A stretch of 16,732 nucleotides of DNA from an uncultured Rhodovulum sp. (GTDB taxonomy: Bacteria; Pseudomonadota; Alphaproteobacteria; Rhodobacterales; Rhodobacteraceae), in assembly GCA_946221765.1 (NCBI GenBank), contig CAMIMK010000031.1, positions 1 through 16,732 of the forward strand. The letters run 5' to 3'. This document shows positions 6,530 to 14,216 of this stretch, one piece after another. Below the pieces are notes generated by a model that made no database searches, was not told the DNA's origin, and was given only the letters and a program-made list of their open reading frames with translations. Both the position numbers and the translations under genes were made by a program. How positions within the stretch are numbered: the first letter of the stretch is position 1; each line of letters begins with the position of its first letter.

Positions 6530-7377
6530 CAGTCGCGCAGCAGGTCGTTGATGCCGGTCTTGGAGCGGGTCTGCGCATCCACCTGCTTGACGATCACCGC
6601 GCAGTAGAGGGCGGGGCCGGGCGTGCCGTCCGGAAAGGGCTTGCCCGGCAGCGAGCCCGCGACCACAACGGAATAGGGCGGCACCTCGCCATAGGTGATC
6701 TCGCCGGTCGCGCGGTTCACGATCTTCGTCGACTTGCCGATGAAGACGCCCATGCCGAGCACCGAGCCCTCGCGCACGATGCAGCCCTCCACCACCTCGG
6801 ACCGGGCGCCGATGAAGCAGTTGTCCTCGATGATGGTCGGGCCGGCCTGCATGGGCTCCAGCACGCCGCCGATGCCCACGCCGCCGGACAGATGCACATT
6901 CTTGCCGATCTGCGCGCAGGAGCCGACCGTGACCCAGGTGTCGACCATCGTGCCGGAATCGACATAGGCGCCGAGGTTCACGAAGGACGGCATCAAGACG
7001 GCGCCGGGCGCGATATAGGCCGAGCGGCGGACGATGCAGTTCGGCACGGCGCGGAAGCCGGCGGCGCGCCAGTCGTGCTCGGTCCAGCCCTTGAACTTCG
7101 AATCGACCTTGTCCCACCAGCCGCCACCCTGCGGCCCGCCCGACTGTTCCGCCATGTCCTGCAGGCGGAAGCCGAGGAGCACGGCCTTCTTCGCCCACTG
7201 GTGGACCTGCCACTGGCCATCGGCCTGGCGCTCGGCAACGCGCAGTTCGCCCTTGTCGAGGGCTTCCAGCGTCGTCTCGATCGCGGCCCGGGTCTCGCCA
7301 CCGGTGGCCGGGGTGATGCTGTCCCGGTTCTCCCAGGCGGCTTCGATGGCACTTTCCAGCGTGGCGGTCACGGTCAT
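6529..7377 (-). CDS. dapD: 2,3,4,5-tetrahydropyridine-2,6-dicarboxylate N-succinyltransferase
   Basis: A 282-residue acyltransferase that transfers succinyl from succinyl-CoA to tetrahydrodipicolinate in the succinylase branch of lysine and meso-diaminopimelate synthesis. The N-terminal helical domain has the LRVAERQADGQWQVHQWAKKA signature, the middle shows hexapeptide-repeat turns of a left-handed beta helix (RRSAYIAPGAVLMPSFVNLG, GTMVDTWVTVGSCAQIGKNV, GCIVREGSVLGMGVFIG), and VAGSLPGK is also typical. Length and motifs agree with the family; the enzyme works as a cytosolic trimer. The ATG (7377) follows AAGGGA. It has its own promoter, is divergent from the LOG gene and is translationally coupled to the small downstream gene; dapE or dapC are not in view. 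Confidence 0.96.
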   Translation of the reverse strand: MTVTATLESAIEAAWENRDSITPATGGETRAAIETTLEALDKGELRVAERQADGQWQVHQWAKKAVLLGFRLQDMAEQSGGPQGGGWWDKVDSKFKGWTEHDWRAAGFRAVPNCIVRRSAYIAPGAVLMPSFVNLGAYVDSGTMVDTWVTVGSCAQIGKNVHLSGGVGIGGVLEPMQAGPTIIEDNCFIGARSEVVEGCIVREGSVLGMGVFIGKSTKIVNRATGEITYGEVPPYSVVVAGSLPGKPFPDGTPGPALYCAVIVKQVDAQTRSKTGINDLLRD

Positions 7378-7415
7378 CGGAGATCCCTTCTCGGACTGGC
7401 GGCATTCGCGGCGAG

Positions 7416-7444
7416 GCTATAGATCGGGAACCAGAGGGTGGCAA
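7416..7444 (-). promoter_or_regulatory. Sigma-70-type promoter of dapD
   Basis: On the minus strand TTGCCA (7444-7439), a 17-base spacer and TATAGC (7421-7416) make a good housekeeping promoter. Transcription would start near 7409, leaving a leader of about 32 bases before the dapD ATG. Confidence 0.55.
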
Positions 7445-7486
7445 TCTGCCGCGACCGCCAGGGAACCGCGAGACGTGACACGGGAC

Positions 7487-8299
7487 ATGACCAGCCTGAG
7501 CCAGCCCCAGCATCAGTTTCCCGATGCGCGGGAGGATGTGGAGAACTGGGCCGACGCGCCCGTGACGCCGCAGACCCTGTCGCCGAGCTTCCGCCTCGCC
7601 TTCTCGGACTTCGACTTCCTCACCCGGCCCGAACTCCGTCCGGTGCGGCTCCAGCTGGAACTCCTGAAGACCGAGATGGCGCTGGCCGAGCATGGCATCG
7701 AGTCCACGGTGATCCTGCTTGGCAGCGCGCGGATCCCCTCGGCCGAGCGGGCGGTGCCGGGCACCGGCCTCGGGAGCCTCGCCCCCTCCTACGAGATGGC
7801 GCGGGACTTCGCCCGGATGACGACCGAGCGCGCGCGCGCCACCGGCAACCGCGAGAATGTCGTCTGCACCGGCGGCGGCCCCGGCATCATGGAGGCGGGC
7901 AACCGCGGCGCGGCCGAGGCCGGCGGCCTCTCGATCAGCCTCAACATCGTGCTGCCGCACGAGCAGGTGCCGAACGCCTATGGCACGCCCGAGCTCAGCT
8001 TCAACTTCCACTATTTCGCCATCCGCAAGATGCATTTCCTGACCCGCGCCCGGGCCGTGGCGGTGTTTCCGGGCGGCTTCGGGACGCTCGACGAGCTCTT
8101 CGAGGTGCTGACGCTGGTGCAGACCGGACGGATGCGGCGCCTGCCGATCCTGATGTTCGGCGGCGACTTCTGGGACCGGGTGATCGACTGGCAGGCGATG
8201 GTCGAGGCCGGTACGATCGGCCCGAACGACCCCGCCCTGATGACCCGGGTCGACTCGCCCGAGGCCGCGTGGGAGGCGATCGACGCCTTCTACGCCTGA
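7487..8299 (+). CDS. LOG family protein (nucleotide 5'-monophosphate phosphoribohydrolase-like)
   Basis: A 270-residue member of the LOG/TIGR00730 family with Rossmann-like fold, which in characterised members cleaves the base from nucleoside 5'-monophosphates, including cytokinin precursors. The two defining motifs are present: TGGGPGIMEAGNRGA (128-142) and PGGFGTLDE (195-203), with the catalytic pair R180 (in AIRKMHF) and E203. The protein carries the longer N-terminal region with FRLAFSDFDFLTRPELRPVRLQLE typical of alphaproteobacterial members. The ATG at 7487 is used; an in-frame GTG at 7475, preceded by AGGGA at 7460-7464, is a credible alternative four codons earlier. It is divergent from dapD and convergent with cobQ. 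Its true substrate is unknown, and bacterial members were often wrongly called lysine decarboxylases. Confidence 0.9.
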   Translation: MTSLSQPQHQFPDAREDVENWADAPVTPQTLSPSFRLAFSDFDFLTRPELRPVRLQLELLKTEMALAEHGIESTVILLGSARIPSAERAVPGTGLGSLAPSYEMARDFARMTTERARATGNRENVVCTGGGPGIMEAGNRGAAEAGGLSISLNIVLPHEQVPNAYGTPELSFNFHYFAIRKMHFLTRARAVAVFPGGFGTLDELFEVLTLVQTGRMRRLPILMFGGDFWDRVIDWQAMVEAGTIGPNDPALMTRVDSPEAAWEAIDAFYA

Positions 8300-8303
8300 G
8301 CCA

Positions 8304-8331
8304 CGCCCCGGCAGGCCAGGGCTCCGGGGCG
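8304..8331. terminator. Bidirectional hairpin between LOG gene and cobQ
   Basis: CGCCCCGG (8304-8311) and CCGGGGCG (8324-8331) form an 8-bp stem with a 12-base loop between two convergent genes. No T run follows on either strand, so termination would need a factor. Confidence 0.4.
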
Positions 8332-8378
8332 CCACCGATCGGGGCAGTCAAGGAGGGCCGCCCCCGCCCCCCCCCGCG

Positions 8379-9848
8379 TCAGACCTCCGCGGCAAGCGCC
8401 AGCAGGCCGTCGCAGTCGAGGTGGCGCTCGATGTGGTCGGCGAGGGCGTCGAGGGTGGCGTCGATCCCGGCCTCGTACCCGAGTCCGGAGGACGTGGCGC
8501 CAAGGGACGCGAGGAAGGCGGCGCGGAACGGCTCCGAGCCGAAGAGGCCGTGCAGGTAGCTGCCCTGCACCCGCCCGTCGGGACTTGAGGCGCCCTCCGC
8601 CCGGCCATCCAGCGCGAAGAGCGGGCGGGCACGGTCCGGGCCGTCGCTCCGGCCGATGTGGATCTCGTAGCCGGTCACGTCCGTGTCGCTCGCCAGATGG
8701 CGGCCAGTAGCGACGGCGAGGCGCTTCTCCGGGGACATCACCGTCTCGATGTCGAGATGGCCGAGGCCCGGGGTCTCGCCGGGTGCCCCCTCCAGCCCCT
8801 CCGGGTCGAGGACGCGGCGGCCGAGCATCTGGTAGCCGCCGCAGAGGCCGAGCACCCGTCCGCCCCGGCGGAGCAGGGCCGCGATGTCGATGTCCCAGCC
8901 CTCGGCACGGAGAAGGGCAAGGTCGGCACGTGTCGCCTTCGAGCCCGGCAGGATGACGAGGTCGGCCGTGACCGGCAGCGGCCGGCCGGGCGGAATCATC
9001 TCGAGACGGACTCCCGCCTCCTGCGCGAGCGGATCGAGGTCGTCGAAATTGGCGATCCGGCCGAGGACCGGGACGACGACATGGAGCCGGTCCCCGCCGC
9101 CAGCAGCGGCCACCGGGCTGCGCGCGAGGTCGAGCGCGTCCTCGGCCGGCAGGCGGTGCGCCTCCGGGAACCAGGGCAGGACGCCGAGGCCCGGCCAGCC
9201 GCTCCGGTCGGCGATGACGCGGTATCCCTCGTCAAACAGGCGAGGATCACCCCGGAACTTGTTGATGATGAAGCCTCGGATCAAACCCGCATCGGCGGGA
9301 TCGAGCACGGCGCGGGTGCCGACGATCTGGGCGATGACCCCGCCCCGGTCGATGTCCCCCGCCAGCACCACCGGCACGCCGGCGGCTGCGGCAAAGCCCA
9401 TGTTGGCGATGTCCCCGGCGCGGAGGTTGACCTCGGCCGGGCTGCCGGCGCCCTCGACCAGCACGAGATCGGCCCCGGCCGCGAGGCGGCCGAAGCTGTC
9501 GAGGACCGGCGCCATCAGCCGCGGCTTCAGGGCCGCATAGTCCCGCGCCCGCACCGTCGCCAGCCGCCGGCCCTGGACCACGACCTGGGCGCCGGTGTCG
9601 GTCTCTGGCTTGAGCAGCACCGGGTTCATGTGGACCGACGGCTCCACCCGGGCCGCGCGCGCCTGCAGCGCCTGCGCCCGGCCGATCTCGCCGCCATCCG
9701 TGGTGACTGCGGCATTGTTCGACATGTTCTGCGGCTTGAAGGGCCGCACGGCGAGGCCCCGGCGGGTGAAGGCGCGGGCGAGCCCCGCGACCAGCAGGGA
9801 CTTGCCGACATTCGAGCCCGCTCCCTGGATCATCAGCGCCCGTGCCAC
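8379..9848 (-). CDS. cobQ: Cobyric acid synthase (adenosylcobyrinic acid a,c-diamide amidotransferase)
   Basis: A 489-residue enzyme of vitamin B12 synthesis that amidates four carboxyl groups (b, d, e, g) of adenosylcobyrinic acid a,c-diamide with glutamine and ATP. The N-terminal ATPase domain begins ARALMIQGAGSNVGKS with the P-loop-like GSNVGKS (11-17) and the family signature KPQNMSNNA (38-46). The C-terminal class I glutamine amidotransferase has the nucleophile C336 in LGLCGGYQMLG and H433 in SYLHGLF. The start is GTG at 9848, eight bases after AGGAGG, giving MARALM as in homologues; upstream codons are not supported. No other cobalamin gene is adjacent, so it seems to be transcribed alone. 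Confidence 0.95.
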   Translation of the reverse strand: MARALMIQGAGSNVGKSLLVAGLARAFTRRGLAVRPFKPQNMSNNAAVTTDGGEIGRAQALQARAARVEPSVHMNPVLLKPETDTGAQVVVQGRRLATVRARDYAALKPRLMAPVLDSFGRLAAGADLVLVEGAGSPAEVNLRAGDIANMGFAAAAGVPVVLAGDIDRGGVIAQIVGTRAVLDPADAGLIRGFIINKFRGDPRLFDEGYRVIADRSGWPGLGVLPWFPEAHRLPAEDALDLARSPVAAAGGGDRLHVVVPVLGRIANFDDLDPLAQEAGVRLEMIPPGRPLPVTADLVILPGSKATRADLALLRAEGWDIDIAALLRRGGRVLGLCGGYQMLGRRVLDPEGLEGAPGETPGLGHLDIETVMSPEKRLAVATGRHLASDTDVTGYEIHIGRSDGPDRARPLFALDGRAEGASSPDGRVQGSYLHGLFGSEPFRAAFLASLGATSSGLGYEAGIDATLDALADHIERHLDCDGLLALAAEV

Positions 9849-9930
9849 CGCCCCGCCCTCCTGCCCTGCCTGCCCCCTTAGAGCCGAGCGCCCCGGCAAG
9901 GTCGAGGCCCGGCGCGGCCCCTGACTGCTT

Positions 9931-9954
9931 TTGCGAATTGTTTGCAAGTATTAT
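9931..9954 (+). promoter_or_regulatory. Operator-like palindrome and -10 box of the cation efflux gene
   Basis: TTGCGAATTGTTTGCAA (9931-9947) is an imperfect 17-bp palindrome (arms TTGCGAA and TTTGCAA) in an AT-rich island. It is followed directly by TATTAT (9949-9954), a good -10 box, so the palindrome would fill the spacer, a common repressor position. The TGC-AAT-GCA pattern resembles Fur/Mur-type metal-regulator sites of alphaproteobacteria, which fits the downstream metal exporter. The -35 region is weak. The regulator assignment is inference. Confidence 0.4.
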
Positions 9955-10025
9955 CAGGTACTTGCCATTTTCGGAGCCGACCGCTAGAGGCGCGAACCTT
10001 GGACAGGCGGAACAGCGGGGAATCG

Positions 10026-10913
10026 ATGGACAACACGATCAGGATCGCGGCCGGAAGCATTCTGGTCGGACTCGTGGTCCTCGGGGTCAAGTATTTCGCC
10101 TTCGCGGTAACCGGATCGGTGGCGCTTTATTCGGACGCCCTGGAGAGCCTCGTGAATGTCGCGACGGCGATCGCGGCGCTGATCGCGGTGCGGGTCTCGG
10201 CGCAGCCGGCGGATTCGAACCACCCCTATGGCCACAGCAAGGTGGAATATTTCAGCGCCGTCCTGTGCGGCGTCCTGATCGTCGTTGCGGCGATGATGAT
10301 CCTGCGCGAGGCCTGGCATGCCGCGGCGGCGCCGCGGGCGATCGACGCGCCGGTCCTCGGCCTGCTGCTGAGCGGCCTTGCCAGCGCGCTCAACGCCGGC
10401 TGGGCCTGGGTGCTCATCCGGCAGGGGCGCCGGCTGCGCTCCCCGGCGCTGGCGGCGGATGGCAAGCACCTGCTGTCGGATGTCGTGACCTCGGTCGGGG
10501 TCGCGGTGGGGATCCTGCTGGTGGTGCTCACCGGCTGGGAGATCCTCGACCCGGCGATGGCGGCCCTCGTGGCCCTCAACATCCTCTGGTCCGGCTGGCG
10601 GGTGATCCGGGACTCGCTCGGCGGGCTCATGGACAAGGCCGCCCCCGAGGAGCAGCTGGCGCAGATCCGCGATGTCATCTCGCAGGAGGCCGACGGCGCG
10701 CTCGAAGCCCATGACGTGCGGACCCGGACCGCGGGGCGGATGACCTTCATCGACTTCCACCTCGTGGTCCCGGCGCAGATGAGCGTCGCGAATGCCCATG
10801 AAATCTGCGACCGGATCGAGCGCGCGCTGAAGCAGACGCTGGGCGACACGCTCGTCACCATCCATGTCGAGCCCGAGGAGAAGGCCAAGCACAACGGCGT
10901 GCTGGTGCTCTAG
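10026..10913 (+). CDS. Cation diffusion facilitator family transporter, FieF-like
   Basis: A 295-residue inner-membrane metal/proton antiporter with about six membrane segments (residues 8-200) and a cytosolic C-terminal domain. The second site pair H148 and D152 in KHLLSDVVTS is canonical, as are H66 and H70 in HPYGH and the cytosolic ligands H229 (AHDVRTR), H245 (FIDFHL), H258 (NAHEI) and H280 (IHVEPEE). The matching membrane helix 2 pair, usually Asp or His plus Asp, reads E40 and N44 in SDALESLVNV. The family exports zinc, iron, manganese or cadmium; the metal is not clear here because of the changed site. The ATG at 10026 follows GGGG. It is a single gene with a metal-operator-like sequence in its promoter. 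Confidence 0.9.
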   Translation: MDNTIRIAAGSILVGLVVLGVKYFAFAVTGSVALYSDALESLVNVATAIAALIAVRVSAQPADSNHPYGHSKVEYFSAVLCGVLIVVAAMMILREAWHAAAAPRAIDAPVLGLLLSGLASALNAGWAWVLIRQGRRLRSPALAADGKHLLSDVVTSVGVAVGILLVVLTGWEILDPAMAALVALNILWSGWRVIRDSLGGLMDKAAPEEQLAQIRDVISQEADGALEAHDVRTRTAGRMTFIDFHLVVPAQMSVANAHEICDRIERALKQTLGDTLVTIHVEPEEKAKHNGVLVL

Positions 10914-11127
10914 CCACGACCGCCGGACAGGCCTGCCGCAACCGCGAAGAGAAGCCGCCGGTCCGGTGCGCCGCAGGGGCACCCCCGCCGTCACCCCGCG
11001 CCGGGAATCATGGGCAAAGCGACATGCCTTGCATCCCGCGCGAGCCCGAGCGGATCCGCACACGTCCTGCGAGCATCATCCCCGCCAGCCAACCAGTTTC
11101 TGCCGCGCCGCAGCATCTTTCGTCACT

Positions 11128-11167
11128 CTGTCATGCGTTCTCGGAGAAATCGTCACAAAACTGTTGC
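11128..11167 (+). promoter_or_regulatory. Phased Pho-box repeats upstream of pstS
   Basis: Seven-base PhoB half-sites are spaced by one DNA turn: CTGTCAT (11128-11134, perfect), TCGTCAC (11150-11156, two turns on) and CTGTTGC (11161-11167, one turn further), the last two joined by AAAA. The intervening turn (11139-11145) is degenerate. The pattern matches the PhoB consensus CTGTCAT-N4-CTGTCAC, so phosphate starvation should activate the operon. I see no strong -10 box downstream; CAGGTT near 11178 is the best position match. The rest of the 311-bp gap from 10914 to 11224 shows no gene. Confidence 0.65.
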
Positions 11168-11224
11168 CGTCCTCGGTCAGGTTGCGCGGCATCTTCAAGT
11201 GGAACCTTTGGGGGGTTCAGACCC

Positions 11225-12253
11225 ATGCGTCTCTTTTTCACCGGCATCTCGCTGGCCGCTGCCCTTGCTGCCGCCGTGCCGGCCTTCGCCCAGGATGTCC
11301 GCCTGACCGGCTCGGGCGCCAGCTTTCCCTTTCCGCTCTACTCCGCGTGGTTCAAGGACTTCAGCGCGAAGTCGGACGGGATCACCGTCGACTACCAGTC
11401 GAAGGGCTCGGGCGCGGGCATCCAGGACTTCACCAACAAGATCGTTGACTTCGCGGCCAGCGACGCCGCGATGACCGACGAGCAGATCGCCAAGGTCGCC
11501 GATGGTGCGGTTCTGCTGCCGATGACCGGCGGCGAGATCGTTATCGCCTACAACCTGCCCGGCGTCGCCGAGCTCAAGCTGCCGCGCGATGTCTACCCGG
11601 ACATCTTCCTCGGCAAGATCACCACGTGGAACGATCCGCGCATCGCCGCCGCCAACGAAGGCGTCGCCCTGCCGGACCTGCCGATCACCGTGGTCGTGCG
11701 CTCCGACTCGTCGGGCACCACCTACAACCTGACCAACCACCTCGCCGCGATCGACGAGGAGTTCAAGGCGGGTCCGGGTGCCGGCACCTCGGTGCAGTGG
11801 CCGTCCTCCGACAAGTTCATCAAGGCCCCGAAGAACGACGGCGTCACCGCCACGATCATGCAGACCCCGGGCGCGATCGGCTACATCGAATACGGCTTCG
11901 CCAAGCTGACCAACACGCCGATGGCCACGCTGCAGAACAAGGCGGGCAACTACGAGCCGGCCGGCGGCGAGGGTGGTGCCGAGGCGCTCGCCTCCGCGAC
12001 CTTCGACGAGCACATGCGCGCCTTCGTCACCGACCCGGAGGGCGAGAACGCCTATCCGATCGCGACCTTCACCTGGATGGTCTTCTACGAGCATGGCCAG
12101 GCCGCGGAAAAGGTCGAGGCCATCAAGAAGATGGTCGAATACGGCCTGACCGATGGCCAGGCGATGGCCGAGAGCCTCGGCTACATCCCCCTGCCCGAGG
12201 ATGTCATCAAGAAGGTGCGCGCCGCTGCCGAACAGATCGGCGCCGGCGCCTGA
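11225..12253 (+). CDS. pstS: Phosphate ABC transporter periplasmic phosphate-binding protein
   Basis: A 342-residue protein that binds inorganic phosphate in the periplasm and delivers it to PstCA. The first 22 residues are a signal peptide with cleavage after AFA (Q23 first mature residue). Phosphate-site motifs are clear: LTGSGASFPFPLY (27-39), SKGSGAGI (59-66), ASDAAMTD (78-85) and VRSDSSGTT (158-166). The ATG at 11225 has GGGGGG (11210-11215) nine bases upstream; codons further 5' in the frame overlap the Pho box and are not coding. It is the first gene of pstSCAB under phosphate-starvation control, and a hairpin separates it from pstC, which fits higher expression of the binding protein. 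Confidence 0.95.
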   Translation: MRLFFTGISLAAALAAAVPAFAQDVRLTGSGASFPFPLYSAWFKDFSAKSDGITVDYQSKGSGAGIQDFTNKIVDFAASDAAMTDEQIAKVADGAVLLPMTGGEIVIAYNLPGVAELKLPRDVYPDIFLGKITTWNDPRIAAANEGVALPDLPITVVVRSDSSGTTYNLTNHLAAIDEEFKAGPGAGTSVQWPSSDKFIKAPKNDGVTATIMQTPGAIGYIEYGFAKLTNTPMATLQNKAGNYEPAGGEGGAEALASATFDEHMRAFVTDPEGENAYPIATFTWMVFYEHGQAAEKVEAIKKMVEYGLTDGQAMAESLGYIPLPEDVIKKVRAAAEQIGAGA

Positions 12254-12289
12254 CGCAGCCCGATCCGGGCAAAGCTGTCACGGTAAAGA

Positions 12290-12312
12290 CCGGCGCCGCC
12301 CTGCGGCGCCGG
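12290..12312 (+). other. mRNA hairpin between pstS and pstC
   Basis: CCGGCGCCGC (12290-12299), a CCT loop and GCGGCGCCGG (12303-12312) form a perfect 10-bp stem 22 bases before the pstC start. No T run follows. Such a hairpin after a binding-protein gene usually protects its 3' end or partly stops transcription, giving more PstS than channel subunits. An isolated CTGTCAC, identical to a Pho half-site, lies at 12275-12281. Confidence 0.55.
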
Positions 12313-12334
12313 ATCCGCATGTGAGAAGGACGTC

Positions 12335-13303
12335 ATGAGCTTCATCGATCTCAAGGAAGTCGGCGGCAAGTCGATCTCCCGCCCGCCGAGCCGCGGCGAA
12401 ATCCTGGCAGACCGCGTGTTCCGGGCTGTCGCCTTCGGGGCGGGGGCGCTCGTCGTGGTGCTCATGGCCTTCATCGTCTGGAAGATCGGCGTCCAGGCGG
12501 CGCCCGCGATGGCCGACCACGGCCTCGGCTTCCTCACCTCCGCCGTCTGGAATCCCGGCGAAGGCGAGTTCGGCATCCTCGCCGAGATCTGGGGCACGAT
12601 CTACAGCTCGCTGCTGGCCCTTGCCATTGCCGGCTTCTTCGGCGTAGGCGTCGCCATCTTTCTGACCCAGGACTTCCTTGATGCCCGGCTCGCGCGGGTT
12701 TTCCGCACCGTGATCGAGATGCTGGCCGCCATTCCTTCCGTCGTCTACGGCCTCTGGGGCATCTATGTGGTGATCCCCGCGCTGCGGCCCATCGCCGACT
12801 GGCTGCATGCAAGCTTCGGCTTCATCCCGCTGTTCTCGACCTCGCTCTCGGGTCCCGGCATGGCCCCGGCGGTCGTGGTGCTGGCGATCATGGTGCTCCC
12901 GACCGTCGCCGCCATCAGCCAGGATGCGTTCACCCTCATCCCCTACAAGGTGAAGGAAGCCGCCTACGGCATGGGCACGACCCGGTGGGAGGCGATCCTC
13001 AAGGTCATGCTGCCCACGGCCTCCTCCGGCATCTTCGCGAGCCTCGTGCTCGGCTTCGGCCGCGCGCTCGGCGAGACGATGGCCCTGGCCATGCTGATCG
13101 GCAACTCGAACCAGATCAGCTGGTCGCTGTTCTCGCCCGCCAACACGCTGGCCTCGCTGCTCGCCTCGCAATTCCCCGAAGCCAGCGGGCTGGAGGTGCA
13201 GGCGCTCATGTATGCGGCGATCGTGCTTCTCGTGATCTCGATCGCGGTCAATGCGGCCGGCACGATCATCATGGTGTTCTCCTCGAAGCAGAAGGTGTCC
13301 TGA
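12335..13303 (+). CDS. pstC: Phosphate ABC transporter permease PstC
   Basis: A 322-residue inner-membrane subunit that forms the phosphate channel with PstA. Six hydrophobic segments can be seen, about residues 31-50, 86-110, 125-149, 176-195, 230-260 and 287-317. The cytosolic EAA loop that docks on PstB is KEAAYGMGTTRWEAI (207-221), followed by LPTASSGI; IEMLAAIPSVVYGLWGI (127-143) is also typical of PstC. The ATG at 12335 follows AGAAGGA. Its stop lies one base before the pstA start codon. Confidence 0.94.
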   Translation: MSFIDLKEVGGKSISRPPSRGEILADRVFRAVAFGAGALVVVLMAFIVWKIGVQAAPAMADHGLGFLTSAVWNPGEGEFGILAEIWGTIYSSLLALAIAGFFGVGVAIFLTQDFLDARLARVFRTVIEMLAAIPSVVYGLWGIYVVIPALRPIADWLHASFGFIPLFSTSLSGPGMAPAVVVLAIMVLPTVAAISQDAFTLIPYKVKEAAYGMGTTRWEAILKVMLPTASSGIFASLVLGFGRALGETMALAMLIGNSNQISWSLFSPANTLASLLASQFPEASGLEVQALMYAAIVLLVISIAVNAAGTIIMVFSSKQKVS

Positions 13304-13304
13304 G

Positions 13305-14198
13305 ATGGTCGCGCTCCCCCAGCCGATGGACGGCCTGCCCGAGGGCATTCCCGATCTGCGCCGGTCGCTGTCCGACAGTCGGTCGCTGCGCAACACCGTG
13401 ATGACGGTCTTTCTCTGGATCGTTGCCCTGCTGGCGGCGGTGCCGCTCGTCTCGGTGCTCTACATGCTCATCACCCGCGGCGGGCAGCGGCTCGGCCTCG
13501 CGCTCTTCACCGAGCTGCCCCCCGCCGGCTTCGAGATGGGCGGCGGCTTTGGCAACGCGGTCCTCGGCACCGTGGTCATGGTGGCGCTCGCGGCCATCCT
13601 GTCGGTGCCGCTCGGCGTGCTCGGCGGCGTGCTCCTCGGGGCGATCGCGCCGCACAGCCGCCTGTCGGATGCCACGCGCTTTGTCGCCAAGGTCCTGACC
13701 GGCTTTCCGTCGATCCTCGCCGGCGTCTTCGTCTATGCTTGGCTCGTCGTGGCGATGGGCACCTATTCGGCGATCGCCGGCGGTGTCGCGCTGGCCGTGC
13801 TGATGCTGCCGACGATCATGCTCACCTCCGAACAGGCGGTGCGCATGGTGCCGCAGCGCATGAAGGACGCGGCCTATGGCATGGGCTGCACCGAAACGCA
13901 GGTGGCGCTCAAGGTCACCCTGCCGACGGCCATGCCCGGCATCCTCACCGGCGTCATGCTGGCCGTGGCGGGCGCGGCCGGCAATTCGGCGCCGCTCCTG
14001 TTCACCGCGCTCTTCTCGAACTACTGGATGAGCAGCCTGCGCGAGCCGACGGCCTCGCTCGCCATCCTGATCTACAACTTCTCGGGCATGCCCTTCCCCG
14101 CCCAGATCGAGCTCGCCTGGGCGGCCTCGCTGGTGCTGGTGCTGATCGTGCTTGCCTTCAACATTCTGAGCCGCCTCATCAGCGCGCGGCGCGTCTAA
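13305..14198 (+). CDS. pstA: Phosphate ABC transporter permease PstA
   Basis: A 297-residue inner-membrane partner of PstC. Membrane segments start at about residues 33, 85, 105, 135, 155, 210 and 265; VLTGFPSILAGVFVYAWLV (130-148) and the EAA loop KDAAYGMGCTETQVALKV (187-204) followed by LPTAMPGILTG are family signatures. The ATG at 13305 comes one base after the pstC stop, with AAGG inside the pstC end, so the two permeases are translated together in matching amounts. Confidence 0.94.
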   Translation: MVALPQPMDGLPEGIPDLRRSLSDSRSLRNTVMTVFLWIVALLAAVPLVSVLYMLITRGGQRLGLALFTELPPAGFEMGGGFGNAVLGTVVMVALAAILSVPLGVLGGVLLGAIAPHSRLSDATRFVAKVLTGFPSILAGVFVYAWLVVAMGTYSAIAGGVALAVLMLPTIMLTSEQAVRMVPQRMKDAAYGMGCTETQVALKVTLPTAMPGILTGVMLAVAGAAGNSAPLLFTALFSNYWMSSLREPTASLAILIYNFSGMPFPAQIELAWAASLVLVLIVLAFNILSRLISARRV

Positions 14199-14216
14199 CG
14201 TTCTCTGGAGGGGAAA

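Noticed and set aside
6179..8335. 718-codon open frame on the minus strand across dapD and the LOG gene
   Set aside because: Only its 3' end (6179-6529) encodes the small protein. The rest is a repetitive Arg/Gly/Ala-rich shadow of dapD and LOG codons in GC-rich DNA.
8367..8375. Run of nine C (possible phase-variable slippage tract)
   Set aside because: It lies just after the cobQ stop codon on the coding strand, outside any reading frame, and in very GC-rich DNA such runs occur by chance.
8658..9881. 407-codon open frame antisense to cobQ
   Set aside because: cobQ on the other strand has all family motifs; this frame has none.
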